Positions 45,357 to 54,192 of a stretch of 64,000 bases of DNA are shown here, in pieces. The first letter of the stretch is position 1, and each line of letters starts with the position of its first letter. Location of the stretch: the NCBI GenBank assembly GCA_038148895.1, contig JBBVGQ010000006.1; one strand, written 5' to 3'. Both the position numbers and the translations under genes were made by a program. This stretch comes from Tamlana sp038148895 (lineage in GTDB: Bacteria; Bacteroidota; Bacteroidia; Flavobacteriales; Flavobacteriaceae). Below the pieces are notes generated by a model, which saw nothing but the letters and a program-made list of their open reading frames with translations, was not told where the DNA came from and did no database searches.

Positions 45357-48300
45357 TTATTTAAAGGTAACGTCAAAATAAGTTGAATGACGTCCATAGA
45401 TGTCATAAAAAGGCTTTAAAACAACGCCGTTAATAGTAAATTTAAATGTTCTGGGATTACCCTCAATAGATTTGCTTATATCACTAACATCAAAAGTTAA
45501 TTTACGCCATTCTTTTCGCGGTTCAGGTTCTTGGGAGGCCAATAAAATCGGGCCATAAAACAAACTAGCTATATTTTGCTGATCCATAACAGGTTCTAAG
45601 TGAAACTGAAAGGGCATGCGAAGTTCAATGGTGTCTCCGTTTTTCCATTTACGGCTTAATTTTATATAGCTTCCTGGTTTGGCATTTACTTTTTCTTTCT
45701 TGCCATTAATGGTTACAAAAAAACCCTTGGACGCCCAAGTAGGTACACGCACATTGATATTAAATTTTCCCTTTCCTTTTACGGTTAATTTAGTGTAATC
45801 CTCATTTGGAAAAGTAGTGGTTTGGGTTATGCTTACCTTCTTTTCAGTCCATTTTAGTGTTGAGGGTATAAATAGATTTACATACAATGTCTTGTTATCA
45901 GAGCTTTTAAAGTAAATGGAATTCTGCAGCATTGTATTGCTCTCAAGTGAAGTGCCATTGCAACATGTAAACCCTTTCATATCTGGATTGCCAAAATGTT
46001 TTACTGAGCCTGGTCTTAATGGTACGTGATAAGTGTTTGCTGGGCTATCCTCTGCAACCGAAGCTAGAATATGGTTATAGAGACCACGCTCATAATAGTC
46101 CATTAAATCAGTCGATTGCTCAAAAAGAAACAAACCTCTAGTTAGTTTGAGCATATTATATGTTGCACAGGTTTCATTTTGTCCACTAGCCGAAAACCCA
46201 TTTTCATAAAGAGTTGCTGGCTGACTAATAAAACATTCTGCATTAGCAGGATTACGTGCGCCTGCCACGCCCCCAATGCTGTACATATAGTCATTTACGG
46301 TTTTATACCAAAAATTATCTGCTATTCGGTAGTATTCAGAAGCATTTGAATCACGATAAATCTCCAGAGCCCCAATAATTTGAGGTATGTGCTGGTTGGC
46401 GTGCAATCCACGAAAAGTATCTACATTTTTAGCTAATCCATGATTGTGGTTTGCATCGCCAAAGAATACATTTATATTGTCAAATAGTTTCGCTGTTTCT
46501 AAGTATTTAGAATCATTTGTTATTCTGAATAATCTTGCCATGGCTTCGTTCATCCCGCCAAATTCTCCAGCAATGTAACTATTCCACATATGGATTAGTG
46601 TTTTTGTTGGTAACAGGCTTAAACGTACATGAACCCAATCACCCATTCCTTTTGCAATTTCAAGAGCTTTCTTATTGCCACTTGCTTCATAGATGTCCAT
46701 CAAACCAGCTAGGATTTTATGTAATGTGTAGTATGGTGCCCAGACTTGGTTTTTTTGTCCACCATAAGTTGCCCCTTGTTCCAGCATGACAAATTGATCG
46801 GGAGGATAGGCACTAATAAATCCTTTACCCCAATTCCAATAGTCGGTACGGATACCATCCTCACTCAAATCTGAATCATAATTTGCTTTATCTGGGCCAG
46901 GGGGCACGGCTGAAGGATCTGATACACAATTGTCCCCTGCTTCCCTAGGGTGTCCTGACATTTGATATAATTTATGGAGTGTATTGACCATGTGCTCCAT
47001 TTTATTGCCAAAATTTATATGGAGTAATTCATCATAACCTGTGCTTGCATAAGCTTGGGCAATGGCGGTAAGATAATGCCCGGTGGCGTGTCCACGTAAT
47101 TTGGTTTCTTGGGTGTCCCAAACGCCTAATGGTTTAGCGCCTTTTGGTTGCTTTTGCCCGAAGGCATTTCTAAACATGTACAGGAAATCATCGGGATTTG
47201 TTTCAGCTAGTGTTTTGATAAATTTATCTCGGTTTTCAATAAACTTTGATTGGTGGCCATGACTATCTAAATCCAATGAAACAGCATCCAAATTAAATGT
47301 TTCAAGCAGTTTACTTGGTGTGATTGATGGACTATCAGTTTTAACTGTAACAATCGCTTTGGGTACTATTTTTGAACCAACAATAGTTCCAGATACAGTA
47401 TATTTCCCTGGTTGTAAAACCACATTGTTGTCAATTGGCGCTGGCCAAATCACTCGTACTTTTGGACCATTAATGCCATTAATATATATTCCATCAAGTG
47501 TCCGTGGTAAACGTGGCAAAAACCCAACAACGGTTTCAACTTCAATATCAGGAACACGTGTTAGATATTGATTGTATAGTTGAGGCTCATCTTCTGCAAA
47601 TTCTTGTAAATCGTTGTTTTCTTCATGGCGTTCGTTAACTTGATTTTCTTGCCCCAATGAGTTGTGAAAGATATTATCGATTTGGCTATTGCTCAACGGA
47701 ATACGGTATAAACGAAAATCATACAAGCTTGCATCAAGATTTCCAATGTTTGATGCTAACGATTTGCCAATGTATAACTCATTTTTACCATTTGGAGTGT
47801 TGAAGATCTTTTCCAATTCAAAGTCATCCAACTTGGTTTCTGCTGCATGTTTTCCATTGATGTATGTTATGAGGGTTTCGGAAGAAACATCAATAACCAA
47901 AGCAACATGATTCCATGCATTGGGCTTTAAACTTTTTGATACCGTTTTAAAGACACCTTTTGTTTCTGATACAATTTCAGATTGAATACCTGTTCCGTCT
48001 TCCGTCGTTTTTAAAGAAACATGTGAACTGCTGTCTTTTCCAAAATCTAAAACAAATTGATTATCTGCATCAGACTTAAAAAAAATCCACCCTGTAACGC
48101 TCAATGATTCTATGCTATTTAAAGTTTGGCCGGGTAAAGAAATGTAGGTATTGTTGCCAGCATTTAATGCAAGTGCTTTTTTAAATAATGTGTCTTCTAT
48201 AAACTCAGGGGAACCATCTTTTATTTCAGCATGTAAATTGTTTCTAGACCAATCTTTTAAATTCCCTTCAAACACATATCGAGCAATTAATCCAGTTTCT

Positions 48301-48407
48301 CCAATACCATCCAAGATTTGATTGCCACTTTGGGCAAACACAGCCAGTACACTGGACAAATAAAAGGCTAGCGCTAAATAAATGGACAGTTTATCCCTCT
48401 TCATCAA
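45357..48407 (-). CDS. LamG-containing DUF1680 beta-L-arabinofuranosidase (GH127/GH146 type)
   Basis: The 1016-residue secreted protein begins with a LamG-like domain (about 30-250, ARYVFEGNLKDWSRNNLHAE), then a bacterial immunoglobulin-like module (near 290-345, VIWPAPIDNNVVLQPGKYTV), then a DUF1680 barrel. E745 and C747 (NETCATYNMLK) and C815-C816 (GFTCCNG) match the zinc ligands and nucleophile. It is the last of five genes transcribed together: it starts 15 bases after the D-amino-acid dehydrogenase stop, and the four genes before it encode hydroxyproline breakdown. This physical link suggests the enzyme acts on arabinose attached to hydroxyproline. No T9SS domain is seen; probably periplasmic. 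Confidence 0.83.
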   Translation of the reverse strand: MMKRDKLSIYLALAFYLSSVLAVFAQSGNQILDGIGETGLIARYVFEGNLKDWSRNNLHAEIKDGSPEFIEDTLFKKALALNAGNNTYISLPGQTLNSIESLSVTGWIFFKSDADNQFVLDFGKDSSSHVSLKTTEDGTGIQSEIVSETKGVFKTVSKSLKPNAWNHVALVIDVSSETLITYINGKHAAETKLDDFELEKIFNTPNGKNELYIGKSLASNIGNLDASLYDFRLYRIPLSNSQIDNIFHNSLGQENQVNERHEENNDLQEFAEDEPQLYNQYLTRVPDIEVETVVGFLPRLPRTLDGIYINGINGPKVRVIWPAPIDNNVVLQPGKYTVSGTIVGSKIVPKAIVTVKTDSPSITPSKLLETFNLDAVSLDLDSHGHQSKFIENRDKFIKTLAETNPDDFLYMFRNAFGQKQPKGAKPLGVWDTQETKLRGHATGHYLTAIAQAYASTGYDELLHINFGNKMEHMVNTLHKLYQMSGHPREAGDNCVSDPSAVPPGPDKANYDSDLSEDGIRTDYWNWGKGFISAYPPDQFVMLEQGATYGGQKNQVWAPYYTLHKILAGLMDIYEASGNKKALEIAKGMGDWVHVRLSLLPTKTLIHMWNSYIAGEFGGMNEAMARLFRITNDSKYLETAKLFDNINVFFGDANHNHGLAKNVDTFRGLHANQHIPQIIGALEIYRDSNASEYYRIADNFWYKTVNDYMYSIGGVAGARNPANAECFISQPATLYENGFSASGQNETCATYNMLKLTRGLFLFEQSTDLMDYYERGLYNHILASVAEDSPANTYHVPLRPGSVKHFGNPDMKGFTCCNGTSLESNTMLQNSIYFKSSDNKTLYVNLFIPSTLKWTEKKVSITQTTTFPNEDYTKLTVKGKGKFNINVRVPTWASKGFFVTINGKKEKVNAKPGSYIKLSRKWKNGDTIELRMPFQFHLEPVMDQQNIASLFYGPILLASQEPEPRKEWRKLTFDVSDISKSIEGNPRTFKFTINGVVLKPFYDIYGRHSTYFDVTFK

Positions 48408-48422
48408 TGCAATATGTTTTTG

Positions 48423-49670
48423 TTATTTTTTGAAACGATTTGGAGAAATGGGGGTTAAGCTTATCGATGATTTTTTATTGCAAATTTGCTCTGCAACCAG
48501 TTTTCCGGTTATAGGTCCCAAACTCCAACCCAACATGGCGTGTCCTGCAGCGATTGTTAAGTTAGCGTATTTATTGGTTTTACCGATAAATGGCACACCA
48601 TCAGGAGAAACAGGTCTCAATCCCGAAGTAGCGGCAGCGCGTTCTTGTTCATTAATTTCTAAATCTTTATAATATTTTTTTACTGCTTTAGCAATAGCTT
48701 CAACGCGCTCCTTTCTAACTATGGTATTGTTTCCTGAAAATTCCATAGTACCTGCAAAACGAGTGAAACCATCCATTGGTGTAACGGCAGCTCTGGCTTC
48801 AACCAAAATGGCAGGTATGGTAATGCCTGTTGGCCTATGGACATCCATGCTGTAACCCTTACCTCCTTGAATTGGGATGTTCAAATTTAGCTTGGAGGCT
48901 AAAGGTGATGTCCAACAACCACTAGCGAGCACAAAATCATCGGCGTTGTAAACGTCATGTTCTGTTATTACTGAAACAATTTTATTGTTCTTTATTGAAA
49001 AATCTAATACTTCTTGATTTGATTTAAAAATAACACCATTCTTTTCCAGCCAAGTCCGCAAGTCCCTAATGAAATTATTTGGAGTCATGTGGGAGTCGCA
49101 TTTGTAATGGACTGCTCCGATAACATGGTCTGATAAAACGGGTTGAATTTTGCTTAGTTCATCTTTATTTAAACAGTCAACCTCCAAACCTTCTTCTTTG
49201 GCCCAATGTGCTATTTCCAGTTCGTGTTTTTCGCTTTCAGTCTCTGTATAAGCCATAAGAACGCCTTTTTTTTCGTAATGGAATTTAAAGTCCAAATCAT
49301 CAATCATTTCCTCAAAAAGGGTTTGGCTTTTTAAATTTAATTCCTTTAAAACAGGCGATAATCTTTCAACATTTTTTTTAGTTGCGGATTTTTTTAAATA
49401 CAACGCCCATTTAAAAAAGTCGAAATCGATTCTTGGTTTTATATATAATGGACTGGAACTATTCAGCATCCATTTTAAACTTTGTGTAATGATGCCTGGC
49501 GCGGCCAACGGAATGAAATGGCTTGGCGACAAATACCCAGCATTAATAAATGATGCCCCAGTTGATAAATTACTTTTGTCAATAACCGTAACCTGACATC
49601 CTTCTCTTAAAAGGTAATAGGCACTACACATACCTGAGATTCCTCCTCCAATTACAATTACCTTTTTCAT
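48423..49670 (-). CDS. FAD-dependent D-hydroxyproline dehydrogenase (DadA-like)
   Basis: A 415-residue DAO-family flavoenzyme with the Rossmann motif VIGGGISGMCSAYYL at the N-terminus and a C-terminal TSGLRPVSPDGVPFIG segment and GWSLGPITG typical of D-amino-acid dehydrogenases. In the hydroxyproline pathway this enzyme oxidises cis-4-hydroxy-D-proline to 1-pyrroline-4-hydroxy-2-carboxylate, passing electrons to the respiratory chain. It lies 22 bases after the epimerase gene and 15 bases before the DUF1680 gene. General D-amino-acid oxidation is the alternative, but the neighbours make the specific role very likely. Confidence 0.85.
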   Translation of the reverse strand: MKKVIVIGGGISGMCSAYYLLREGCQVTVIDKSNLSTGASFINAGYLSPSHFIPLAAPGIITQSLKWMLNSSSPLYIKPRIDFDFFKWALYLKKSATKKNVERLSPVLKELNLKSQTLFEEMIDDLDFKFHYEKKGVLMAYTETESEKHELEIAHWAKEEGLEVDCLNKDELSKIQPVLSDHVIGAVHYKCDSHMTPNNFIRDLRTWLEKNGVIFKSNQEVLDFSIKNNKIVSVITEHDVYNADDFVLASGCWTSPLASKLNLNIPIQGGKGYSMDVHRPTGITIPAILVEARAAVTPMDGFTRFAGTMEFSGNNTIVRKERVEAIAKAVKKYYKDLEINEQERAAATSGLRPVSPDGVPFIGKTNKYANLTIAAGHAMLGWSLGPITGKLVAEQICNKKSSISLTPISPNRFKK

Positions 49671-49692
49671 TCAATATTTATATTTTTGAGTA

Positions 49693-50700
49693 TCAAATAA
49701 CTTGAAACCCATGGGCATATGGGTCATCGTCGTCAATAATAATATTATTGTAGCCAGTTACTTGTGCCCAACCTTGTATGCTGGGTATAATTGCTTTTTT
49801 GTTTTTAAGCGTTGTTTCTTTTTCAACTTTACCAGTGAATTTACTGCCTATAAAACTTTCATGAATATAGGGTTCACCAAGTTTCAGTTTTCCTTTAGCA
49901 TAAAGTTGGGCCATTCGAGCCGAAGTGCCTGTGCCACATGGCGACCGATCAATAGCCTTTTCACCATAAAAAACAGCATTTCTTCCTGATGATGTTGGGT
50001 CAATAGGGTTTCCCGTCCACAATATATGGCTTACATCCCTAATCGAATCGTTTTCAGGATGTATGAACATGTCGGGGTATTTTTTATTTATTCGATTTCG
50101 GATAACCTGTGAGTATTGAATAATTTTACTTGCCGTGAAGTCATGTACACCACTAAAGTTTTCTTGCGGATCTACAATAGCATAAAAGTTTCCACCGTAG
50201 GATACATCGAAATTAAGTTCGCCAAGTTCTGGACAATCAATCGTTAAATTTTTCGCTGCCAAATATGATTTTACGTTAACCAATTTTACCCAATCTACCT
50301 TCTTTCCGGTTTGTTGATATTCAATTTCAACCAAACCAGCAGGTGCTTCCATTTTAATTTTACCAGGCGATTTAGGAGTAATTAGGCCTTCTTCAATGGC
50401 AATCGTTATGGTGCCTATGGTACCATGACCACACATGGGCAAACAACCCGAAGTTTCAATAAACAGAATGCCAAAATCGTTTTCTGGATTGGCAGGCGGA
50501 TAAAGTAAGCTCCCGCTCATCATATCGTGTCCCCGAGGCTCAAACATCAACCCTTTACGAATCCAGTCGAACTCCTTAAGGAAATGCTGGCGTTTTTCAC
50601 TCATTGAATCTCCCACTAAATTGGGTCCACCACCTGCAACAACGCGAACAGGATTTCCACAAGTATGTGCATCAACACAAAAAAAGGTTTTTCTAGCCAT
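49693..50700 (-). CDS. 4-hydroxyproline 2-epimerase (proline racemase family)
   Basis: This 335-residue enzyme interconverts trans-4-hydroxy-L-proline and cis-4-hydroxy-D-proline, the first step of hydroxyproline catabolism. Both catalytic cysteines are present, C90 in CLPMCGHGTIG and C255 in RSPCGTGTSA, which separates it from trans-3-hydroxyproline dehydratases that lack the second. The N-terminal DAHTCGNPVRV is the usual substrate-pocket segment. It lies 33 bases after the aldehyde dehydrogenase gene in the five-gene operon. Confidence 0.9.
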   Translation of the reverse strand: MARKTFFCVDAHTCGNPVRVVAGGGPNLVGDSMSEKRQHFLKEFDWIRKGLMFEPRGHDMMSGSLLYPPANPENDFGILFIETSGCLPMCGHGTIGTITIAIEEGLITPKSPGKIKMEAPAGLVEIEYQQTGKKVDWVKLVNVKSYLAAKNLTIDCPELGELNFDVSYGGNFYAIVDPQENFSGVHDFTASKIIQYSQVIRNRINKKYPDMFIHPENDSIRDVSHILWTGNPIDPTSSGRNAVFYGEKAIDRSPCGTGTSARMAQLYAKGKLKLGEPYIHESFIGSKFTGKVEKETTLKNKKAIIPSIQGWAQVTGYNNIIIDDDDPYAHGFQVI

Positions 50701-50733
50701 TAATTAATTTTAGCATTTAGGACTTGTAAGATA

Positions 50734-52260
50734 TTATTTTTGCAATCCTTTTGGAAGCATTTCCAAAGGAAATGACTGATAACTAATTGGTCTCACCCAA
50801 CGCTTAATGGCGTCAGTTCCAACCGATGTGAATTTTGCATCTGTTGAAGCTGGGTACGGACCGCCATGATGCATAGCTGGGCAGACTTCAACCCCAGTTG
50901 GAACGCCATTAAAAATAATACGACCAACACGATTGGTTAATGCTTCAACAACATCAGATAGGGTTTCAATGTCTTTATTCTCGGCTATTATGGTTCCTGT
51001 TAACTGACCTTCTAACACTTCAATTATCTCAATTAATTGATTTTGGTCTTTACTTGTCACAACAATTGAAAAAGGGCCAAAGACTTCTTGATGAATTTTT
51101 GGATTTGCTAAAAAATCAGTTCCTGAAACGGTAGCTATTTGGGATGCCGCAAAGTTATTGTTTAATTCTTCCTTAAGTTTGGCAACAGTAGTAACACCTG
51201 GTTGGGAAACAACACTTTCACTGCTTTTTGCAAAGCCAAACTTGATGTTTGGATGCAACATACATTGTGCTTCTATGCCCACTGTTTTTTCAGCTAGAGT
51301 TTTAATAAACTCTTCGGTGTTTTCATCTTCTATCGTCAAAATCAAACCAGGATTTGTGCAAAATTGACCTGAGCCCAATGTTATGGAACTGGCATAGCTA
51401 CTGGCAATAGCTTCGCTTCTACTTGCTATAGCATTAGGAGTTATTATAACTGGGTTTACGCTACCCATTTCTGCATAAACCGGTATAGGTTCTGGTCGTT
51501 GTGATGCTAAATTAAAAATAGAACGACCGGCACCTATACTTCCCGTAAAACCAACTCCTTTTATTTTTGGATGGCTTACTAATGCTGAACCCACTACAGG
51601 GCCACGACCAGAAAGATGTGAAAACACACCATTTGGCATTCCTGTTTTTTGCGCCGCTTTTATTATGGCAGAAGCTACCAACTCTGAGGTTGCAGCATGC
51701 ATTTCGTGAGCTTTAACAATAACAGGACAACCGGCCGCGAGTGCACTAGCCGTATCTCCACCGGCTGTTGAAAAAGCTAGTGGAAAATTACTTGCCCCAA
51801 ATACAACAACGGGGCCAATAGGAATTACTGTTTTTCTTATATCTGCTTTAGGGAACGGTTTTCGGTCAGGTATAGCCAAATCAAAGGTATTGCCTTTCCA
51901 ATCTTCGTTAGCCAATAAATTTGCGAACGATTTTAATTGCATGATTGTTCGGCCTCGTTCACCTATTGCTCTCCCTTCAGGTAAACCAGATTCCATGGTA
52001 TAGGTATCTATTAACTCTTGGTCCAGTGCTAAAATTTCTTCGGCTATCGCATTTAAAAATTTAGCTTTTTTCTCCCCAGATACTTTCCTGTAAATCCTGA
52101 ACGCATCATTAGCTAAAGTAACAGCCTCCTCAATTTCTTCTGAAGTAGCCTCAATAAATGCTGTTTTGTTTTGAATGTTTAATTTAGGGTTTATTGTCTT
52201 ATGGCTAATTGTTCCTTTAGCACTGAGTTTGTTCCCAATATGGTTTTTGCCTGTAATCAT
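50734..52260 (-). CDS. 2-oxoglutarate semialdehyde (2,5-dioxovalerate) dehydrogenase
   Basis: A 508-residue aldehyde dehydrogenase with C301 in GSGQFCTNPG, the oxyanion-site asparagine in FGASNFPLAFS, and a GFTGSIGAGRS cofactor loop. The divergent architecture (start at KTAFIEATSEEIEEAV, HHGGPYPASTD near the end) is that of the 2,5-dioxovalerate dehydrogenases, which complete hydroxyproline, L-arabinose or glucarate pathways by making 2-oxoglutarate. In this operon it takes the semialdehyde released by the DapA-family deaminase. It could also serve oxidative L-arabinose breakdown, but no other gene of that route is near. Confidence 0.88.
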   Translation of the reverse strand: MITGKNHIGNKLSAKGTISHKTINPKLNIQNKTAFIEATSEEIEEAVTLANDAFRIYRKVSGEKKAKFLNAIAEEILALDQELIDTYTMESGLPEGRAIGERGRTIMQLKSFANLLANEDWKGNTFDLAIPDRKPFPKADIRKTVIPIGPVVVFGASNFPLAFSTAGGDTASALAAGCPVIVKAHEMHAATSELVASAIIKAAQKTGMPNGVFSHLSGRGPVVGSALVSHPKIKGVGFTGSIGAGRSIFNLASQRPEPIPVYAEMGSVNPVIITPNAIASRSEAIASSYASSITLGSGQFCTNPGLILTIEDENTEEFIKTLAEKTVGIEAQCMLHPNIKFGFAKSSESVVSQPGVTTVAKLKEELNNNFAASQIATVSGTDFLANPKIHQEVFGPFSIVVTSKDQNQLIEIIEVLEGQLTGTIIAENKDIETLSDVVEALTNRVGRIIFNGVPTGVEVCPAMHHGGPYPASTDAKFTSVGTDAIKRWVRPISYQSFPLEMLPKGLQK

Positions 52261-52267
52261 GTCATTT

Positions 52268-53221
52268 TTATGCGTAAATATTTTTATAGTCTGGCAACGT
52301 AGGTCTGGAGGCCATTGCTGTTTCTATTACTTTTAAAACGCGTTCTCTTTCTGCACCTTGTAATGGTAATCTTGGAGCTCTTACATTTTCTGTACCAATA
52401 CCCGTGGCAACTTCTGCTAATTTAATGTTTTGCACCAATTGTGGACTAACATCAAGTTCCAACAACGGCATAAACCATTTATAAATTTCGAGTGCTTCAT
52501 TGATTCTACCTGATTTAACTAGATTGTAAATAGCGACAGTTTCCGCAGGGTAGGCACAAACTAAACCAGCTACCCAGCCATCAGCACCAGTCACTAAACT
52601 TTCTAGGCCTAAAGTGTCTACACCTGTAAATACTTTAAAACGGTCGCCAAAACGATTTTTAATGCGAATAATATTTGTAATATCTCTTGTGGATTCTTTT
52701 ACGGCCTGAATATTCTTATGATTTGCTAACTCTTCGAGCATATCTAAAGTTATCATTATTTTATAATCAATAGGATTGTTATAAAGCATTATTGGTAGCA
52801 AGGTACTCTTTGCTATTTCAGCAAAATAAGTCACCGTTTCGTAATCTGTTGCTTTATACCGCATAGGAGGCAGTATCATTAAACCATCGGCACCAATTGC
52901 TTCGGCGTGTTGGGCAACTTTAATCGCCTCTTTAGTACTTTGTTCTGCAATGTTAATTATTACGGGAACCTTACCTTCAACAGTCGATAAAGTTTCTTTA
53001 ATTAAAATTTCCTTTTCCTCATGGGTAAGCGTACTTGCTTCACCTAATGTGCCGCCAAGAATTATTCCATGTACACCTGCATCAATCTGGAGTTTAATAT
53101 TTTTTTCAAACATTACAAGGTCTAAAGTGTCATCGCTCGTAAACTTAGTTGTCATTGCGGGCATTATGCCTTCCCATTTTATCATAGTTTTTAAATTTGC
53201 ATATGTACAAAAGTAGTCCAT
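52268..53221 (-). CDS. DapA-family 1-pyrroline-4-hydroxy-2-carboxylate deaminase
   Basis: A 317-residue member of the DHDPS/N-acetylneuraminate lyase family, with Schiff-base lysine K175 in AVKESTRD and Y147 in MLYNNP. In the hydroxyproline pathway this family deaminates 1-pyrroline-4-hydroxy-2-carboxylate to 2-oxoglutarate semialdehyde. The next gene, 7 bases on, is the matching dehydrogenase. The first 12 residues are not typical, so the true start is probably Met13 (MIKWEGIMPA, at 53185). It opens the operon and is divergent from the AraC regulator. A housekeeping lysine-pathway DapA role is unlikely in this setting. Confidence 0.87.
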   Translation of the reverse strand: MDYFCTYANLKTMIKWEGIMPAMTTKFTSDDTLDLVMFEKNIKLQIDAGVHGIILGGTLGEASTLTHEEKEILIKETLSTVEGKVPVIINIAEQSTKEAIKVAQHAEAIGADGLMILPPMRYKATDYETVTYFAEIAKSTLLPIMLYNNPIDYKIMITLDMLEELANHKNIQAVKESTRDITNIIRIKNRFGDRFKVFTGVDTLGLESLVTGADGWVAGLVCAYPAETVAIYNLVKSGRINEALEIYKWFMPLLELDVSPQLVQNIKLAEVATGIGTENVRAPRLPLQGAERERVLKVIETAMASRPTLPDYKNIYA

Positions 53222-53241
53222 GTTTTGTCTTACATCTGTTC

Positions 53242-53324
53242 AATTATTAGCTTATAATAATATTATATTATCCTCTAAAAAGGTTTATTCTAAAATATTT
53301 AATAATATTAGCAAAATTATTAGC
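53242..53324. promoter_or_regulatory. Divergent control region with repeated ATTAGC-type sites
   Basis: Between the hydroxyproline operon and the AraC gene, AATTATTAGC occurs at 53242-53251 and again at 53315-53324, with AATATTAGC at 53304-53312. A minus-strand TAATTTTG (53312-53319) overlaps the last copies and fits a -7 element for the hydroxyproline operon. Three near-identical sites in 85 bases suggest AraC binding, although the region is very AT-rich. Confidence 0.4.
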
Positions 53325-53326
53325 AT

Positions 53327-54172
53327 ATGAAAGTACTTCCCTTTAAAATTCCAAAACCAGAAAATGAAGCGCTGGTATATCAAGAGGACCGATTAAGAGT
53401 GTTGTATAACCAGCTTCACCAACATAATGAGATACAAATTAGCTATGTGGAACAAGGAGCAGGAACGCTAATAGTTGGAGACACGGTAAACGATTTTTAT
53501 CCTGGTGACATATTAGTTTTAGGTAGTGATGTGCCCCATGTCTTCAGAACAGATTTAAATTTTTCTGAACAGACAATTGTTTACACTTTATTTTTTAATA
53601 GAAATTCCTTTGGTAAGGATTTTTTTTCTTTGCCAGATCTAAAAAGTTTTGATGGGTTTTTTAAGGAATCAGAGTATGGAATGAAGATATTAACAAGAAA
53701 GAAAAAGCTTATTAAGCAATTTTTAAAGCTAAAGAGCCAAAATAAGGTACAACGGATAAGTACCTTATTAAAGATAATAGATTACATTACTAAGGCGGAA
53801 AAATCTCCTTTATCATCTTTTGTTTACAAAAAGAAATACACTGATGATGAAGGAAAGCGAATGAAAGATGTTTTTAACTACACTATGGAAAATTATATGG
53901 AGCCCATAACATTAGAAAAAATTTCTGAAATAGCCAACATGAGTAAAAATGCATTTTGTAGATATTTTAAAAAGCGAACTAACAAAACGTTTTTTCAGTT
54001 TTTAATAGAAATAAGAATTGAAAATGCATGCAAACTCATCTTCAATAAACCTGACTATTCAATTTCTACGATTTCAGAGCTATGTGGCTTTCATAATACA
54101 GCTAATTTTAACCGTAAGTTTAAACAAATAAAAGGAGTTACACCTTCGCATTACAGATTGCATAGATTTTAG
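53327..54172 (+). CDS. AraC-family regulator of the hydroxyproline operon
   Basis: A 281-residue protein with an N-terminal cupin sensor (about 20-105, HQHNEIQISYVEQGAGTL, FYPGDILVLGSDVPHVF) and a C-terminal double helix-turn-helix (about 180-280, LEKISEIANMSKNAFCRYF and ISTISELCGFHNTANFNRKF). It is transcribed divergently from the hydroxyproline operon across a 105-base region, and convergently with the GH127 gene that follows. The position suggests it activates the operon on sensing hydroxyproline, an arabinoside or a pathway intermediate; the ligand is inferred, not seen. Confidence 0.88.
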   Translation: MKVLPFKIPKPENEALVYQEDRLRVLYNQLHQHNEIQISYVEQGAGTLIVGDTVNDFYPGDILVLGSDVPHVFRTDLNFSEQTIVYTLFFNRNSFGKDFFSLPDLKSFDGFFKESEYGMKILTRKKKLIKQFLKLKSQNKVQRISTLLKIIDYITKAEKSPLSSFVYKKKYTDDEGKRMKDVFNYTMENYMEPITLEKISEIANMSKNAFCRYFKKRTNKTFFQFLIEIRIENACKLIFNKPDYSISTISELCGFHNTANFNRKFKQIKGVTPSHYRLHRF

Positions 54173-54192
54173 GAGTTCATTATAAATGTTGG

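Noticed and set aside
49693..50700. trans-3-hydroxy-L-proline dehydratase
   Set aside because: Both catalytic cysteines are present, which marks a racemase/epimerase.
52268..53221. Housekeeping 4-hydroxy-tetrahydrodipicolinate synthase (dapA)
   Set aside because: The gene is the first of the hydroxyproline operon and has the deaminase-type context; no lysine pathway gene is near.
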